DNA from: Antrihabitans stalactiti
GTDB lineage: Bacteria; Actinomycetota; Actinomycetes; Mycobacteriales; Mycobacteriaceae
NCBI RefSeq assembly: GCF_012932915.1
Contig: NZ_VCQU01000004.1
Span: 62,001-126,000, forward strand
Direction: 5' to 3'
DNA: 64,000 nt
The notes beneath the pieces are model-generated. The model had not been told where the DNA came from. It did no database searches and saw nothing but the letters and a program-made list of their open reading frames with translations. Made by a program: the position numbers and the translations under genes. Below, one piece after another: positions 1-9,442 of this stretch. Positions within the stretch are counted from its first letter, which is position 1; the number at the start of each line of letters is the position of its first letter.

Positions 1-120
1 AAACCTAGGTCGCTGTATGCAGTCGGCAGCAACGCCCCACACGTCTACGTCTTCAAGCGCCTGGCACCACGATCGGTCATCGAAACAACGGTCGCCCGGC
101 GGCACGGACTGAATCCGTGA
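1..120 (+). CDS. 3' end of an unidentified gene (partial)
   Basis: Frame 1 is open from the first base to a TGA at 118-120 and would encode 39 C-terminal residues ending in HGLNP. The residues look protein-like (VYVFKRLAP) but match no family I recognise. The gene would start outside the window, and a chance open frame cannot be excluded at this length. Confidence 0.25.
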   Translation, partial: KPRSLYAVGSNAPHVYVFKRLAPRSVIETTVARRHGLNP

Positions 121-214
121 CTCACATTGACAGAGCAGGCTCGATGCCCGTCAGGCCGCGAACCACGACAGCACTCGGAACGTCCGGATTCCACTAGTCC
201 GGATAAGCCAGAAG

Positions 215-562
215 ACTCGTCTCGCGGCCTTGCGGGTTCAACACGGTGTCCTCGTCCTGCAAACGCTGCTGTGGCCCGACGAAGTCCGTCCATCGGCCAC
301 GTTCAGCGACATCGGCCAAGCAAACGCCCCAACCTCGCTGGAGATCGAAATGGCCCAGGCACTGGTCGCCAGTATGTCCGGCGAATTCAATCCGGCTGAT
401 TTCTCCGACGAATACCAGATCGAACTCAAGAAGCTGCTCGTATCAGTAGCAGAAGGTGGCAGAGCAATCGCTGCGCCGAAGTCCGCTGAGCCGGACCGCG
501 AGGTCGAAGACTTAGTGGCCGCACTGCAACGCAGCTTCGAGAAGGTAATCCAACCGGACTAA
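215..562 (+). pseudogene. ku: C-terminal remnant of a Ku DNA-end-binding protein
   Basis: The frame read from about 215 gives LAALRVQHGVLVLQTLLWPDEVR and then EIEMAQALVASMSGEFNP followed by a DEYQ...L segment. These match the end of the bacterial Ku core and the Ku C-terminal region (known family pattern: LVLLRVRDG...DEVR, then MA..LV..M...F.P..F.DEY). Bacterial Ku is about 270-300 aa and works with LigD in end joining; only about 115 residues remain. The frame is open back to 131, but residues before about 215 do not resemble Ku, so the N-terminal part was lost or replaced. TTG at 230 is the only start codon seen near the homologous part, and a working Ku is unlikely. Confidence 0.6.
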
Positions 563-648
563 GCGCTCCATCGCGACCCGCGACATCGTTCGCCGAATCT
601 GTTGCACCCCGAGTTCGTGCCGACAGCGCGAAATTGGTTGCCCAAGCC

Positions 649-1284
649 TCACTCTTGCCGCTCCGCGACGAGGCGCGCAGCTTCCAGCACGCGACCCACG
701 GTGGCGTGGTTGCTGCCAATTCGTTTGGCGATGGTGCGGTTCGACATGTCGAGTTCGAAGCTGCACCGCACGATCTCGACGACGTCGTCGAAACCGAGCC
801 GCGTGGTGAGTTCGCTATCGACGAGGGTCCGGGCGATTTCGTGCCAACTCAAGTCGACTGATTTCTCACTCGGCGTCACACCCGACGGCCCATCATCCAC
901 AGCTTGCGGCTGCCGATTGCGAAGTAGTTCCACGATGCCGTGCGTGGACGCGAGTAGCGCCACTGGTGCGACGGTTGCGATGACTGCCGCGATCGCTGGA
1001 TGGATTCGCAGACCGCCGACCTCAACAGCATGAAGCGCGTTCGCAGACACGCTGACAACTGCTGACACGAACAAGACGAACCAGAAGTAGACGCGCCCGC
1101 CACTGCGCGAGTCGGTTCGCGTCAATGCGATCACTGAAATTGTCGCTTGCAGAATGGTGCCGTCGACGACGACCGGCCACAGCCAGCTCAATTCATTGGA
1201 TATGCCAGCCATGACAGCCAGATCCCGCAATGTGGCAAACGACAAGACGAAACTCGACAATACGATTATTGCGGTTATCGACAC
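649..1284 (-). CDS. DUF2637 membrane protein with C-terminal helix-turn-helix
   Basis: 211 aa from a GTG start. The N-terminal part has about four hydrophobic helices (ITAIIVLSSFVLSF, WLWPVVVDGTILQATI, FWFVLFVSAVVSVSAN, IAAVIATVAPVALL) including the LRDLAV.AGI and WPVVVDG signatures typical of DUF2637 proteins of actinobacterial integrative elements and plasmids. The C-terminal 70 residues look like a helix-turn-helix (MSNRTIAKRIGSNHATVGRVLEAAR). In related elements this type of gene sits beside transfer genes, sometimes with names such as SpdB; the function is unproven. It lies upstream of, and divergent from, the relaxase. The GTG at 1282-1284 is the only start that keeps the first helix; a TAA lies further upstream in frame. 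Confidence 0.75.
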   Translation of the reverse strand: MSITAIIVLSSFVLSFATLRDLAVMAGISNELSWLWPVVVDGTILQATISVIALTRTDSRSGGRVYFWFVLFVSAVVSVSANALHAVEVGGLRIHPAIAAVIATVAPVALLASTHGIVELLRNRQPQAVDDGPSGVTPSEKSVDLSWHEIARTLVDSELTTRLGFDDVVEIVRCSFELDMSNRTIAKRIGSNHATVGRVLEAARLVAERQE

Positions 1285-1434
1285 GGCGCCCCGAGTGTCC
1301 AGTCTGCTCTGGTTGCGAATGCGCGATCGCCGCTGTGCTGGACCGTGATTGTTTCGCGCCGCTCGGCCTTTGTTTTAATCATTCGACCTCGCTCATTGTT
1401 TCTCAATCGAATCGAACATGGGTTGGGTCATCAG

Positions 1435-1947
1435 TCAGCAGTCGGCGATCGATCCTTCGGACGATGAACGGTCGTCGGGCGACTGCTCGTCGTCGGGCGC
1501 GAGGGACGGAAGAGACCGGGTCAAGCGGCCGATCTCGATGCCGGAGAGACCGGTCAGCGCAGCGATGTCGGCGACTCGTTCTCCCCGGTCGCGCATGTGT
1601 CGAACACACTGTGCTTGAGCAGCTTTCGCGTCGGAGATTGCCTTCTTGTGCTCGTCCGCGGCGCGGGCGACGGCATCGACGTACACCTGCTTCGCCGCAG
1701 CAATCGCCGACTCATGACGGCCATCGAAAGACTCGAGTTCGGATTGCAGCCGGAGGAACTCGGCCAAGTCCTCTTCGTTGGCCTTGTCGGCGGCACGTCG
1801 GGCGGCGACCCGTTCGGCAAGCATCGCCCGCGCTTGACCGCGCGCTTTCACCGCGGCCGATCGTTGTGTCGACAATTCGTATTCCCCCGTCCACTTTCGA
1901 TTCAGCACCGTGCGAATTTCCTGCACGAACTCCCATTTCTCGCTCAA
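1435..1947 (-). CDS. coiled-coil hypothetical protein next to relaxase
   Basis: 170 aa, rich in Ala, Arg, Glu and Lys. Residues about 30-115 form a probable long coiled coil (repeated AAxKAxxE, DLAEFLRLQSELESF), and residues 115-145 (ERVADIAALTGLSGIEIGRLTRSL) resemble a helix-turn-helix. It is read divergently from the relaxase gene that starts about 100 bases away, and lies behind the DUF2637 gene in the opposite direction to transfer. Position suggests an accessory relaxosome or regulatory role, which is inference. No named family was recognised. Confidence 0.6.
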   Translation of the reverse strand: MSEKWEFVQEIRTVLNRKWTGEYELSTQRSAAVKARGQARAMLAERVAARRAADKANEEDLAEFLRLQSELESFDGRHESAIAAAKQVYVDAVARAADEHKKAISDAKAAQAQCVRHMRDRGERVADIAALTGLSGIEIGRLTRSLPSLAPDDEQSPDDRSSSEGSIADC

Positions 1948-2049
1948 CGTAACCCGCCCCCAATCCCCCGTCCACCAACCAAACCAAATTCCTCACACCT
2001 CTTGCATTCTGGTGGACCGCGGGCAATTCGGCTGCGACCGTTGATTCCG

Positions 2050-5000
2050 ATGACAATGTCGATGCACAAACTGACCGCCGGTGACGGATATACCTACCTC
2101 ACCAAGCAGGTCGCCGCTGCCGACTCCACCGAACTCGGCACTTCGTCGTTGGCGGACTACTACTCGATCCAAGGCGAGTCACCAGGGCAGTGGATGGGCG
2201 CCGGCCTGGCCGCGTTCGAATCGATCGCCACCGGTGACCCGGTCACCGAGTCACAGATGAAAGCGCTCTTCGGCGAAGGCCGACACCCCAACGCCGAACG
2301 CCTCGAAACACAACGCATCGGCGAACTCGTCGAACGCAATATGGCGGACGGGATGACCGAACGAAGCGCGGCGAAGAAGGCAGCGAAAGAAGCACTCGCC
2401 TCGACTCGCCTCGGCACCCCGTTCCGCGTCTACACCAACGCGAACGCGTTTCGGCAGGAGGTTGCGGCCCGGTTCACCGCGCACAACTTGCGCCACGGCA
2501 ACCGGTGGGACGCCCCCGTTCCTGACGACGAACGTGCCCGGATCCGCACCGACGTCGGACTCGAACTGTTCGTGCAACACCACGGGCGGGACCCCCTCCA
2601 CGACTCCGAACTCTCCGGGTTCGTGGCCCGACACAGCCGACACTCCACGACCGCGGTCGCGGGGTACGACCTCACCTGCTCACCGGTGAAGAGCGTGTCA
2701 GCGCTGTGGGCGATCGCCCCGACACCGGTCGCCGACACCATCCGCCAAGCCCATGACGACGCCGTCGCCGACATGCTCACCTTCCTCGAAACCCACGCCG
2801 CCTACACCCGCCTCGGGCGCAACGGCATCCAACAAGTCGACGTCCAAGGATTGATCGGCACCGCCTACACCCACCGCGACTCCCGCGCCGGCGACCCCGA
2901 TCTACACACCCACCTCGTCATCTCCAACAAGGTCCGCACCCTCGACGGCAAATGGCTTGCCCTCGACGGCACCCCGATTCACAAGTGGGCCGTCGCCGCG
3001 TCCGAGGTCTACAACACCCGACTGGAAAGCCACCTCCGCACCAGGTTGGGGTTGCGTTTCACCGAACGCCCGAACACCGACCCGCGTAAACGTGCCGTGC
3101 GGGAAGTCGTCGGCGTCGACGAGAAACTGTGCAAATTCTGGTCGTCCCGCCGCGAGGCGATCGAGGTTCGCCGCGGCGAACTCGCCACCGCGTTTCAACG
3201 CGATCATGGTCGCGAACCGACCCCGGTCGAGGCGATCGCGCTCGCCCAGCAAGCCACGCTCGACACCCGAGACCGCAAACACGAACCGCGTTCGGAGGCC
3301 GAGCAACGCATCGCGTGGCGCGCGGAAGCCGTGCGTGTTCTCGGTGGCGACACCGCGTTGGCGGCCATGATCCGCACTACGCTGCACCCGCGACAGGCGG
3401 CGCGTCGCACTCACGTCGGACGGGACTGGATCGATCAGACTGCCGACCGGATCGTCGCGACCGTTGCCCGTGGGCGTGCCACGTGGCAGGAGGCCCACGT
3501 CCGTGCCGAGGCTGAACGTGTCACGCGTGCGGCCGATGTCGATCCACACACACTCGTGGCCACCGTCGAACGCCTGACCGCCGCGACACTGCACGCGACC
3601 CGGTCCGTGCCGCTAGGAACACCCGACCGGGTGAACGAGCCGGAGGTGTTGCGGCGCACCGACGGAACCAGCGTCTACACCTCCGCCCGCACCCAGCTCT
3701 ACACCTGCGAACCGATCGTCGCCGCCGAACAACGACTGGTCGCCACGGCCGGTGCGCGGGACGGTCGCCGCGTGTCGACGATGACGGTGGAACTGGAACT
3801 GCTCGCCCACGCCGCGAACAATCCAGGCCGCGCACTCAACCCCGGACAATCCGCGTTGGTGCGCGAATTCGCCACCTCCGGCGCGCGTCTGCAACTCGCA
3901 CTGGCCCCCGCCGGCACCGGCAAAACCACCGCAATGAAGGTGTTGGCCCGCTGCTGGGAAGCCGACGGCGGCACCGTGATCGGGTTGGCCCCCACCGGCA
4001 ACGCAGCCGCCGTCCTGCGCGAGGACATGGGCACCGTGTGCGACACGATCGACAAACTCGTCGACACCCTCGACCGAGTCGAGCGGGCACGAATGACCGG
4101 CCAGACAGTCCAGGTGCCCTCCTGGATCCGCGACATCGACGACCGCACACTGGTCGTCATCGACGAAGCCGCGCTCGCCGGAACCCTCACCCTCGACCGC
4201 GCCGTCGGGTTCCTCATCTCACGCGGCGCGAGTGTGCGACTGGTCGGCGACGACCGGCAACTCTCCGCGGTCGCCGCCGGCGGAGTCGTCCGCGACATCG
4301 CCGACACCCACGGCGCGGTCACCCTCAGCCACGTCCTACGGTTCACCGACACCGCCGAAGGATCCGCCTCCCTCGCCTTGCGCGACGGCGACCCCGCCGC
4401 GATCGGCTACTACCTCGACCACGGGAGAATCCACGTCGGCGACCACGCGACCGCCGAAGATCTCGCCTACACAGCATGGTCCCGTGACCGGCAAGCCGGG
4501 CTCGACGCGGTGATGATGGCACCCACCCGCGACACCGTGCACGCGCTCAACGAACGAGCCCGGGCAGATCGACTCGCAAACGTCTCCCCTGCTGATATCG
4601 GACCCGACGTTGCGCTGGCCGACGGACTGTCCGCCTCGGCGGGTGACACGATCCGCACCACCCGCAACGACCGGCGCCTACCCCTGTCGGCCACGGACTG
4701 GGTCCGAAACGGCTACCGATTCACCGTCCAGCGCGTCCTCCCGGACGGCAGTCTCGACGCCACGCACCTGCGAACCGGGCGCACGATCCACCTGCCCGCG
4801 GATTACGTCGCCAGCGACGTCGCGCTGGGCTACGCCGCCACCATCCACACCTGCCAAGGCATCACCGCCGACACCAGCCACACCGTGCTGACCGGGCACG
4901 AAACCCGCAACGACGTCTACGTTCCCGTCACCCGCGGCCGCCACAGCAATCATCTCTACTTCGCCACCGCCCTGCCCGGCGACGAACACTCGGTACTCAC

Positions 5001-7272
5001 CGACGAAGCACTGCACCCCGTGACCGCCGTCGACCTGTTCACCCGAGTTCTCAACCGTGACGGTCGGCAACGCTCCGCCACCACGACGACACGGGAACTT
5101 GCCGATCCGCGCCAGCGTCTCGCCCACGCTGTCGACACGTACTCCGACGCGCTCGGCACCGCGGCCAAAACAGTCCTCGGCGCCGACGCACTGGCCCGGA
5201 TCGACGCCGCCGCCGACACGCTGCACCCCGGGTTGACCGACCAACCGGCCTGGCCCACGCTGCGGCACCACCTCGCCACCCTCGCGATCGGAGGGCAGGA
5301 CCCGGTCGCCGCACTGACCTCCGCTGCCCGCAGCCGCGACCTCGGCAACGCCGGTGACGTTGCAGCGGTGTTGGATTGGCGGATCGACGCCACGGGTCGC
5401 CACTCCGCTGGGACCGGACCGCTCCCCTGGCTGCGCGGCATCCCCACCGCACTGTCCGAGCACCCGACGTGGGGCCGATACCTGCGCACGCGGTCCGGTC
5501 TGGTCGCCGGACTCGCCGCCGACGTCGCGGCCGACACCCGAGCCTGGGAACCTGCGACCGCGCCGCTCTGGGCGCGACCACTTGCAGGCGGTGCCGACGA
5601 CGGCTTGTTGGCCGATCTCGCGGTGTGGCGCGCCGCACTCGGTGTCGATGACAGCGACCGCCGTCCCACCGGTCCCGACCAGCGCACCGCCGCCGAACAC
5701 CGCCACCAAACCGGGCTCGCTGCCCGCGCGCACGTGGTGCTCGGCGACCCGACCCGTTCGGCTACCGTGTGGACAGCGTTGGCGAATCGGATCGATCCGC
5801 GCATCGTGGAGGATCCCTACTGGCCCGTGCTTGCCGACCGCCTCACCGCTGCGGCCCGCGCCGGCATCGACGTCGAAGCACTCGTCCTGCGGGAGGGCCA
5901 CACCAGCCCGCTACCCACCGAACTCCCGGCCGCCGCGTTGTGGTGGCGGCTGTCGCACCACCTCACCCCGGCTGTTCTCGACGCCGGCATCGCAACGTCG
6001 AGGTTGCACCCGCACTGGGAACCCGTCCTGCACGCCGTCCTCGGCGAGGAGGCCGACCGCGTCACCCGCGACGCCGCCTGGCCGGCGCTGGTCGCCGCGA
6101 TCGATTCCGCCGACCCCAACCGCTGGCTTCCCGAGCAGCTGCTCGCCGCGTCCTACGATCTGCTGCGCGGAGCACACGACGATCAGCACCCGCTGCGACC
6201 CGACGAACTCGCGACCGCCCTCACCTGGCGCATCGAAGCACTCCTGCACGCGCCCAACCCGCCCGCCGATCAGCCACTGCCCGACGAACCCGTCGACGAG
6301 CAGTCGGTTCCACCGGAATTCAGTGAGCAACGCCCTCGCAGCACAACGATGGTCGATGGCGTTTCCGACGCCGACTACCTGGCGTCCCTGCTGGACCTCG
6401 CCCCGCCCGACGATCCCGACATCGTCGAGCCCGACCCTGACCCCGACCGCGTCCTACCCGCACCCGACCCGGTCGACACCGACGACTGGATCCGCCCCGA
6501 CGATGCCTGGACAGCGTTGCCCTACGCCGACCTGCCTGTCGCCGAACAGATTTCGCGGCTTGAAGCCGAGCGCGATGCCGCGCAGCGCCATGTCGCCGAA
6601 CTGTGGTCCACCCAGATCCATCCCACCGCGGAGGGCACTCACGTCAGTGCTGCACTCCCCCTGATCCGCGACCTCCGCGAACGTGCCGACCAACAGCGTC
6701 CACACCAACTGGCTGCCAATCTCGCTCACGAACGATGGCTTGAAGCCGACCTAAAAGCGACGGCTGCCGAAAACGAGTTGGCCACGCTGCAACGCCAAAC
6801 GCGCACCGCCCGTGACAGAGACGTCGCGTTGTCGGCCGAACTCGACGCCGGACTCAAAGCCATTGAAGCCCAGCACTATCGCGCCCACGCCGACACCGCG
6901 CGCGGCGAGGCCGATAGCGCCCAACAAGAACTCGTCGACATCGCAGGGCCCGGCGGGATCGTCACCGAAGAACAGATACACGCCGTGCAGGCACTGGCGG
7001 AAAGCCTGGACACCGACGAACTCAACGCCGCCCGCCGCAACCGCGACATCCTCGACGGACACCTCCTCCGGGCGCAGAGTCGCGGCGCCCGCGACCTCGC
7101 CGACAGCCTCAACCACACCGGCACCGCGGCCCAGCATGCCGCGAAGGCCACACCACAGCCGCCAGCTGCGGTCGTGTCCGACGACAGCCTCAGCGCACCG
7201 CTGCCTACGCGACGACCGACCCGCAGGCCACGACCCGATCCCGATCACCACCGACGAGGACCGACGTTGTGA
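2050..7272 (+). CDS. MobF-family conjugative relaxase-helicase (TraA/TrwC-like)
   Basis: 1740 aa. Relaxases of this family nick one strand at oriT, remain bound to its 5' end and unwind the DNA for transfer. The N-terminus MSMHKLTAGDGYTYL is the conserved start of the TrwC-type relaxase domain, and the metal-binding His motif is LHTHLVISNK (His286 and His288). A RecD-like helicase follows, with Walker A APAGTGKTT near 620 and Walker B VVIDEAAL near 700. The C-terminal third is long, acidic and coiled-coil-like (about 1460-1720). The frame is open upstream to 1597, but family similarity begins here; ATGs at 2050, 2056 and 2062 are all possible. No DNA transport or type IV secretion genes are in the window. 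Confidence 0.92.
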   Translation: MTMSMHKLTAGDGYTYLTKQVAAADSTELGTSSLADYYSIQGESPGQWMGAGLAAFESIATGDPVTESQMKALFGEGRHPNAERLETQRIGELVERNMADGMTERSAAKKAAKEALASTRLGTPFRVYTNANAFRQEVAARFTAHNLRHGNRWDAPVPDDERARIRTDVGLELFVQHHGRDPLHDSELSGFVARHSRHSTTAVAGYDLTCSPVKSVSALWAIAPTPVADTIRQAHDDAVADMLTFLETHAAYTRLGRNGIQQVDVQGLIGTAYTHRDSRAGDPDLHTHLVISNKVRTLDGKWLALDGTPIHKWAVAASEVYNTRLESHLRTRLGLRFTERPNTDPRKRAVREVVGVDEKLCKFWSSRREAIEVRRGELATAFQRDHGREPTPVEAIALAQQATLDTRDRKHEPRSEAEQRIAWRAEAVRVLGGDTALAAMIRTTLHPRQAARRTHVGRDWIDQTADRIVATVARGRATWQEAHVRAEAERVTRAADVDPHTLVATVERLTAATLHATRSVPLGTPDRVNEPEVLRRTDGTSVYTSARTQLYTCEPIVAAEQRLVATAGARDGRRVSTMTVELELLAHAANNPGRALNPGQSALVREFATSGARLQLALAPAGTGKTTAMKVLARCWEADGGTVIGLAPTGNAAAVLREDMGTVCDTIDKLVDTLDRVERARMTGQTVQVPSWIRDIDDRTLVVIDEAALAGTLTLDRAVGFLISRGASVRLVGDDRQLSAVAAGGVVRDIADTHGAVTLSHVLRFTDTAEGSASLALRDGDPAAIGYYLDHGRIHVGDHATAEDLAYTAWSRDRQAGLDAVMMAPTRDTVHALNERARADRLANVSPADIGPDVALADGLSASAGDTIRTTRNDRRLPLSATDWVRNGYRFTVQRVLPDGSLDATHLRTGRTIHLPADYVASDVALGYAATIHTCQGITADTSHTVLTGHETRNDVYVPVTRGRHSNHLYFATALPGDEHSVLTDEALHPVTAVDLFTRVLNRDGRQRSATTTTRELADPRQRLAHAVDTYSDALGTAAKTVLGADALARIDAAADTLHPGLTDQPAWPTLRHHLATLAIGGQDPVAALTSAARSRDLGNAGDVAAVLDWRIDATGRHSAGTGPLPWLRGIPTALSEHPTWGRYLRTRSGLVAGLAADVAADTRAWEPATAPLWARPLAGGADDGLLADLAVWRAALGVDDSDRRPTGPDQRTAAEHRHQTGLAARAHVVLGDPTRSATVWTALANRIDPRIVEDPYWPVLADRLTAAARAGIDVEALVLREGHTSPLPTELPAAALWWRLSHHLTPAVLDAGIATSRLHPHWEPVLHAVLGEEADRVTRDAAWPALVAAIDSADPNRWLPEQLLAASYDLLRGAHDDQHPLRPDELATALTWRIEALLHAPNPPADQPLPDEPVDEQSVPPEFSEQRPRSTTMVDGVSDADYLASLLDLAPPDDPDIVEPDPDPDRVLPAPDPVDTDDWIRPDDAWTALPYADLPVAEQISRLEAERDAAQRHVAELWSTQIHPTAEGTHVSAALPLIRDLRERADQQRPHQLAANLAHERWLEADLKATAAENELATLQRQTRTARDRDVALSAELDAGLKAIEAQHYRAHADTARGEADSAQQELVDIAGPGGIVTEEQIHAVQALAESLDTDELNAARRNRDILDGHLLRAQSRGARDLADSLNHTGTAAQHAAKATPQPPAAVVSDDSLSAPLPTRRPTRRPRPDPDHHRRGPTL

Positions 7273-7326
7273 CAACAACACCGGCAACGGACACCGCCGA
7301 TCGCTCGCTCGACAGCGCGACCGGCG

Positions 7327-7343
7327 GCTTCACATTGTGAAGC
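7327..7343. promoter_or_regulatory. perfect 8-bp inverted repeat (possible operator)
   Basis: GCTTCACA and TGTGAAGC are separated by one base, in the 229-base gap between the relaxase and the 75-aa gene at 7502. No T-run follows, so an operator for the small downstream genes, or a nick-region structure, is more likely than a terminator. Confidence 0.35.
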
Positions 7344-7501
7344 TTCGGGTATCGATCAATAGTCGGCGTTGGAGCCCCAGAAATGTTGACGGACAACCCT
7401 TTCGGTCCGCAGGCTGGTTGCCGAATACCAATTTCCTGCAGATTCCCGTAGGTCGACCGCGTCAGCGTGTTTCTGACGGTGCCAACTGCTACGGTCGCAG
7501 T

Positions 7502-7729
7502 ATGTCGAGCCAGGACACGAATCCACTCAGGTCGATTCTGCGCGCGGCGGCTGACGGACTCGGCCATGCAGCACACGCGACCCGTGATCGGTTAGCGGCA
7601 TTGATCCCTGGTGACGACCCGGCCAAGACCCGCGGACAGGTTGCGTGGGAATCGCGTCTCGCCACTGCGCGCAGCGATCCTGATGCATTCGCTCGCGGCG
7701 ACCGAATCGCCGCGGAGCTCGCCGAGTAG
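7502..7729 (+). CDS. small protein preceding a PIN-like gene (possible antitoxin)
   Basis: 75 aa, starting MSSQDTNPLRSILRAAADGL and ending AELAE. It is charged, helical and has no domain I recognise. It lies 32 bases before the PIN-like gene. That order (small acidic or helical protein followed by a PIN-domain protein) suggests an antitoxin-toxin pair, but no DNA-binding motif is evident. An alternative is an accessory protein of the mobile element. The reading frame is open further upstream without a sensible start. Confidence 0.5.
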   Translation: MSSQDTNPLRSILRAAADGLGHAAHATRDRLAALIPGDDPAKTRGQVAWESRLATARSDPDAFARGDRIAAELAE

Positions 7730-7761
7730 TATCTAGATAAACGGTCTGACGGCACCCACCG

Positions 7762-8184
7762 TTGACCGGGTACGTCCTCGATGACACCGTTATCGAAGCT
7801 TTCGCTTTCTCCGACAGCATCGTCGTATCGGCGTTGTTCGGAATGACAGAGCGCGATATCCGGTTCAGCGTCCCCGCTGCGACGCTCGCGCGCGCCCAAG
7901 TCTCGCTCTCCGATGACATGATCAGCGACATCAACAGCATGATCCTTCACTTGCCTGCGCTGCAGCTCGAACCTCTCGCGTCCACTTCCGAGGTAACCGA
8001 GTTGGCGCGCGTCCTCGGCGCGACCAATGAACAGACGCAGTCGGAAGATTTCGCAGCCGCCCACGCTGTCGTCGTGGCCAGGAAGTTCGACTGGCCGATC
8101 GTCACAACATCGTTGACACGATGGGAACCGATCACCCGCGTTCTTGACATCGATGTTCGCGAAATGCGAGACAGTCCCGAATAG
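7762..8184 (+). CDS. PIN-domain-like protein (possible VapC-type toxin)
   Basis: 140 aa from a TTG start (TGYVLDDTVIEAFA). The early Asp in a beta-strand (YVLDDTVI), the middle helix region, and the late segment EDFAAAHAVVVARKFDWPIVTTS resemble the PIN nuclease fold, in which conserved acidic residues bind metal and cleave RNA. Not all PIN acidic residues can be placed with confidence. It directly follows a 75-aa gene, as in type II toxin-antitoxin operons, and ends the mobilisation module before the degenerate catabolic genes. Confidence 0.55.
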   Translation: MTGYVLDDTVIEAFAFSDSIVVSALFGMTERDIRFSVPAATLARAQVSLSDDMISDINSMILHLPALQLEPLASTSEVTELARVLGATNEQTQSEDFAAAHAVVVARKFDWPIVTTSLTRWEPITRVLDIDVREMRDSPE

Positions 8185-8271
8185 CGCACTCGCAGACGTG
8201 GCCACCGTGGTTCGCTAGCGCGTCGCCCGCGCTGGGTGTGACCTGTGCCGAGGGGCATCTGCGGCCCTCAA

Positions 8272-8668
8272 TCAGTGTGTTTGGACGAGTCGGCCTTTGA
8301 GGTCCTTGCGGAGGATCTTGCCCGAGACCGATTTTTGGGGATGGCGTCGATGAAGTCGACGAGACGAATGCGCTTGTGCGGTGCGATTCGGTCGGCGATC
8401 CAGGTGATGAGTTCCTCCGCGCTTGCTTCCGCTCCGTTTTGGAGTACGAGGAAGGCCCGGTGGATTTCGCCGGCCTCCTCGTCGGGGTGTGCCACCACTG
8501 CGGCGTCAGCGATGGCGGGGTGTGTGAGCAGTAGTGCCTCGAGTTCGGCTGGTGGTACCTGGTAGCCCTTGTATTTGATGAGCTAGTTGAGGCGGTCGAC
8601 GACGTAGACCTCGTGGCGAGGACCGACTTCGACTGTGTCGCCGGTGTGCAGCCATCCGTCTGGGTGAT
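8272..8668 (-). pseudogene. C-terminal remnant of a 4-coumarate-CoA-ligase-like acyl-CoA synthetase
   Basis: Reading the minus strand from about 8668 gives HPDGWLHTGDTVEV...VYVVDRLN, then a TAG stop at 8582-8584 where the family has an amino acid (DRLKELIKYKG), then LIKYKGYQVPPAELEALL through VDFIDAIPK. At about 8327 a one-base shift is needed to reach the conserved ending SVSGKILRKDL, whose TGA is at 8272-8274. Only the last quarter of an AMP-binding ligase (about 500 aa) remains, with one in-frame stop and one frameshift in an A-rich run. Its 5' side abuts the 3' end of the TetR gene. Confidence 0.85.
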
Positions 8669-8673
8669 AGCGG

Positions 8674-9354
8674 TTAGGCAGCGTCCGACTGACGGGCCTG
8701 TTGGACACTCTTACGGACGAGCTTGACTAAACGTCCCTTGGGATCAGCCAACGTCGCCAAACTCAGCCGGTCGACGAGCAGGCCACCGAGGAATATGTCG
8801 ACGAACGATGCGCCAACCTGCTCAGGTGTGTAGCGCCCGGCTGGATCGAACCAGGTCCACATCCATTGCAGTGAACCGAATATCTGCAGCGTGGTGATCG
8901 ATTCGTCGACCTTTCGAAACACTCCCCCGGCAACGCCGGCGCGGATTTCGTCGCTCATGAAGCGCTGCACGTCGCTGCGCTGGAGTCGAATCTTTGCCAT
9001 CGCGGGATCGTCGGCAAGCTGGACGATCTCGCGTTGGCTGGCGATCGTGGCGTCTCGGTCCTCGACTTGATAGAAGACCGCCGCGTAGATGAGTGCAGCG
9101 ATGCGCTCCGCCGGAGTCTCGACCTGCGCCCAGATCGCCTCGACTTCGCGCTTTCGCTGACTCATGTAATTGTCTTCGAGTTCGCGCAACATCTGCGCCT
9201 TGGTGCCGAAGTGGTGCACGATCGTTCCCTTGGACATGCCGAGCTCTTTGGCGATGTCACCGAGATTTGTTTGTTCGTAACCCCGTTGGGCGACATGGCG
9301 GATGAACGTCGCCAAAATTTCGTCCTTGCGACCCGGCCTCGCGACCATTTGCAT
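8674..9354 (-). CDS. TetR-family regulator of catabolic cluster I
   Basis: 226 aa. The N-terminal helix-turn-helix is clear (GYEQTNLGDIAKELGMSKGTIVHHFGTKAQML), followed by an all-helical ligand domain. ATG at 9354 is preceded by GAGGGTGG; a TTG at 9369 is an alternative. An operator-like sequence at 9373-9389 lies just upstream, and related copies precede three other cluster I genes, so I infer autoregulation and control of the fadD, adh and echA units by an acyl-CoA or pathway intermediate. The ligand is unknown. Confidence 0.85.
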   Translation of the reverse strand: MQMVARPGRKDEILATFIRHVAQRGYEQTNLGDIAKELGMSKGTIVHHFGTKAQMLRELEDNYMSQRKREVEAIWAQVETPAERIAALIYAAVFYQVEDRDATIASQREIVQLADDPAMAKIRLQRSDVQRFMSDEIRAGVAGGVFRKVDESITTLQIFGSLQWMWTWFDPAGRYTPEQVGASFVDIFLGGLLVDRLSLATLADPKGRLVKLVRKSVQQARQSDAA

Positions 9355-9372
9355 ACCACCCTCGGTCAAAAC

Positions 9373-9389
9373 GACTGTACGTACGGTTA
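9373..9389 (-). promoter_or_regulatory. operator-like site 1 of cluster I regulon
   Basis: On the minus strand it reads TAACCGTACGTACAGTC, closely matching the sites at 16031, 18706 and 22358. It sits 19 bases upstream of the TetR start, fitting autorepression. Confidence 0.6.
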
Positions 9390-9442
9390 TGCTAGCGCCG
9401 AAGGTCGGTCAACTCCAACCTTTCCCGGCCGGGTGTGTCCAA

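Noticed and set aside
1597-2049. Upstream in-frame extension of the relaxase
   Set aside because: The added 151 residues overlap the divergent coiled-coil gene and show no relaxase similarity; the conserved start MSMHKLTAGDG is at 2050-2062.
4678-5901. 407-aa minus-strand ORF inside the relaxase
   Set aside because: Antisense to a clearly coding domain in a GC-rich gene; composition (Gly/Val/Arg-rich, no motifs) is that of a shadow frame.
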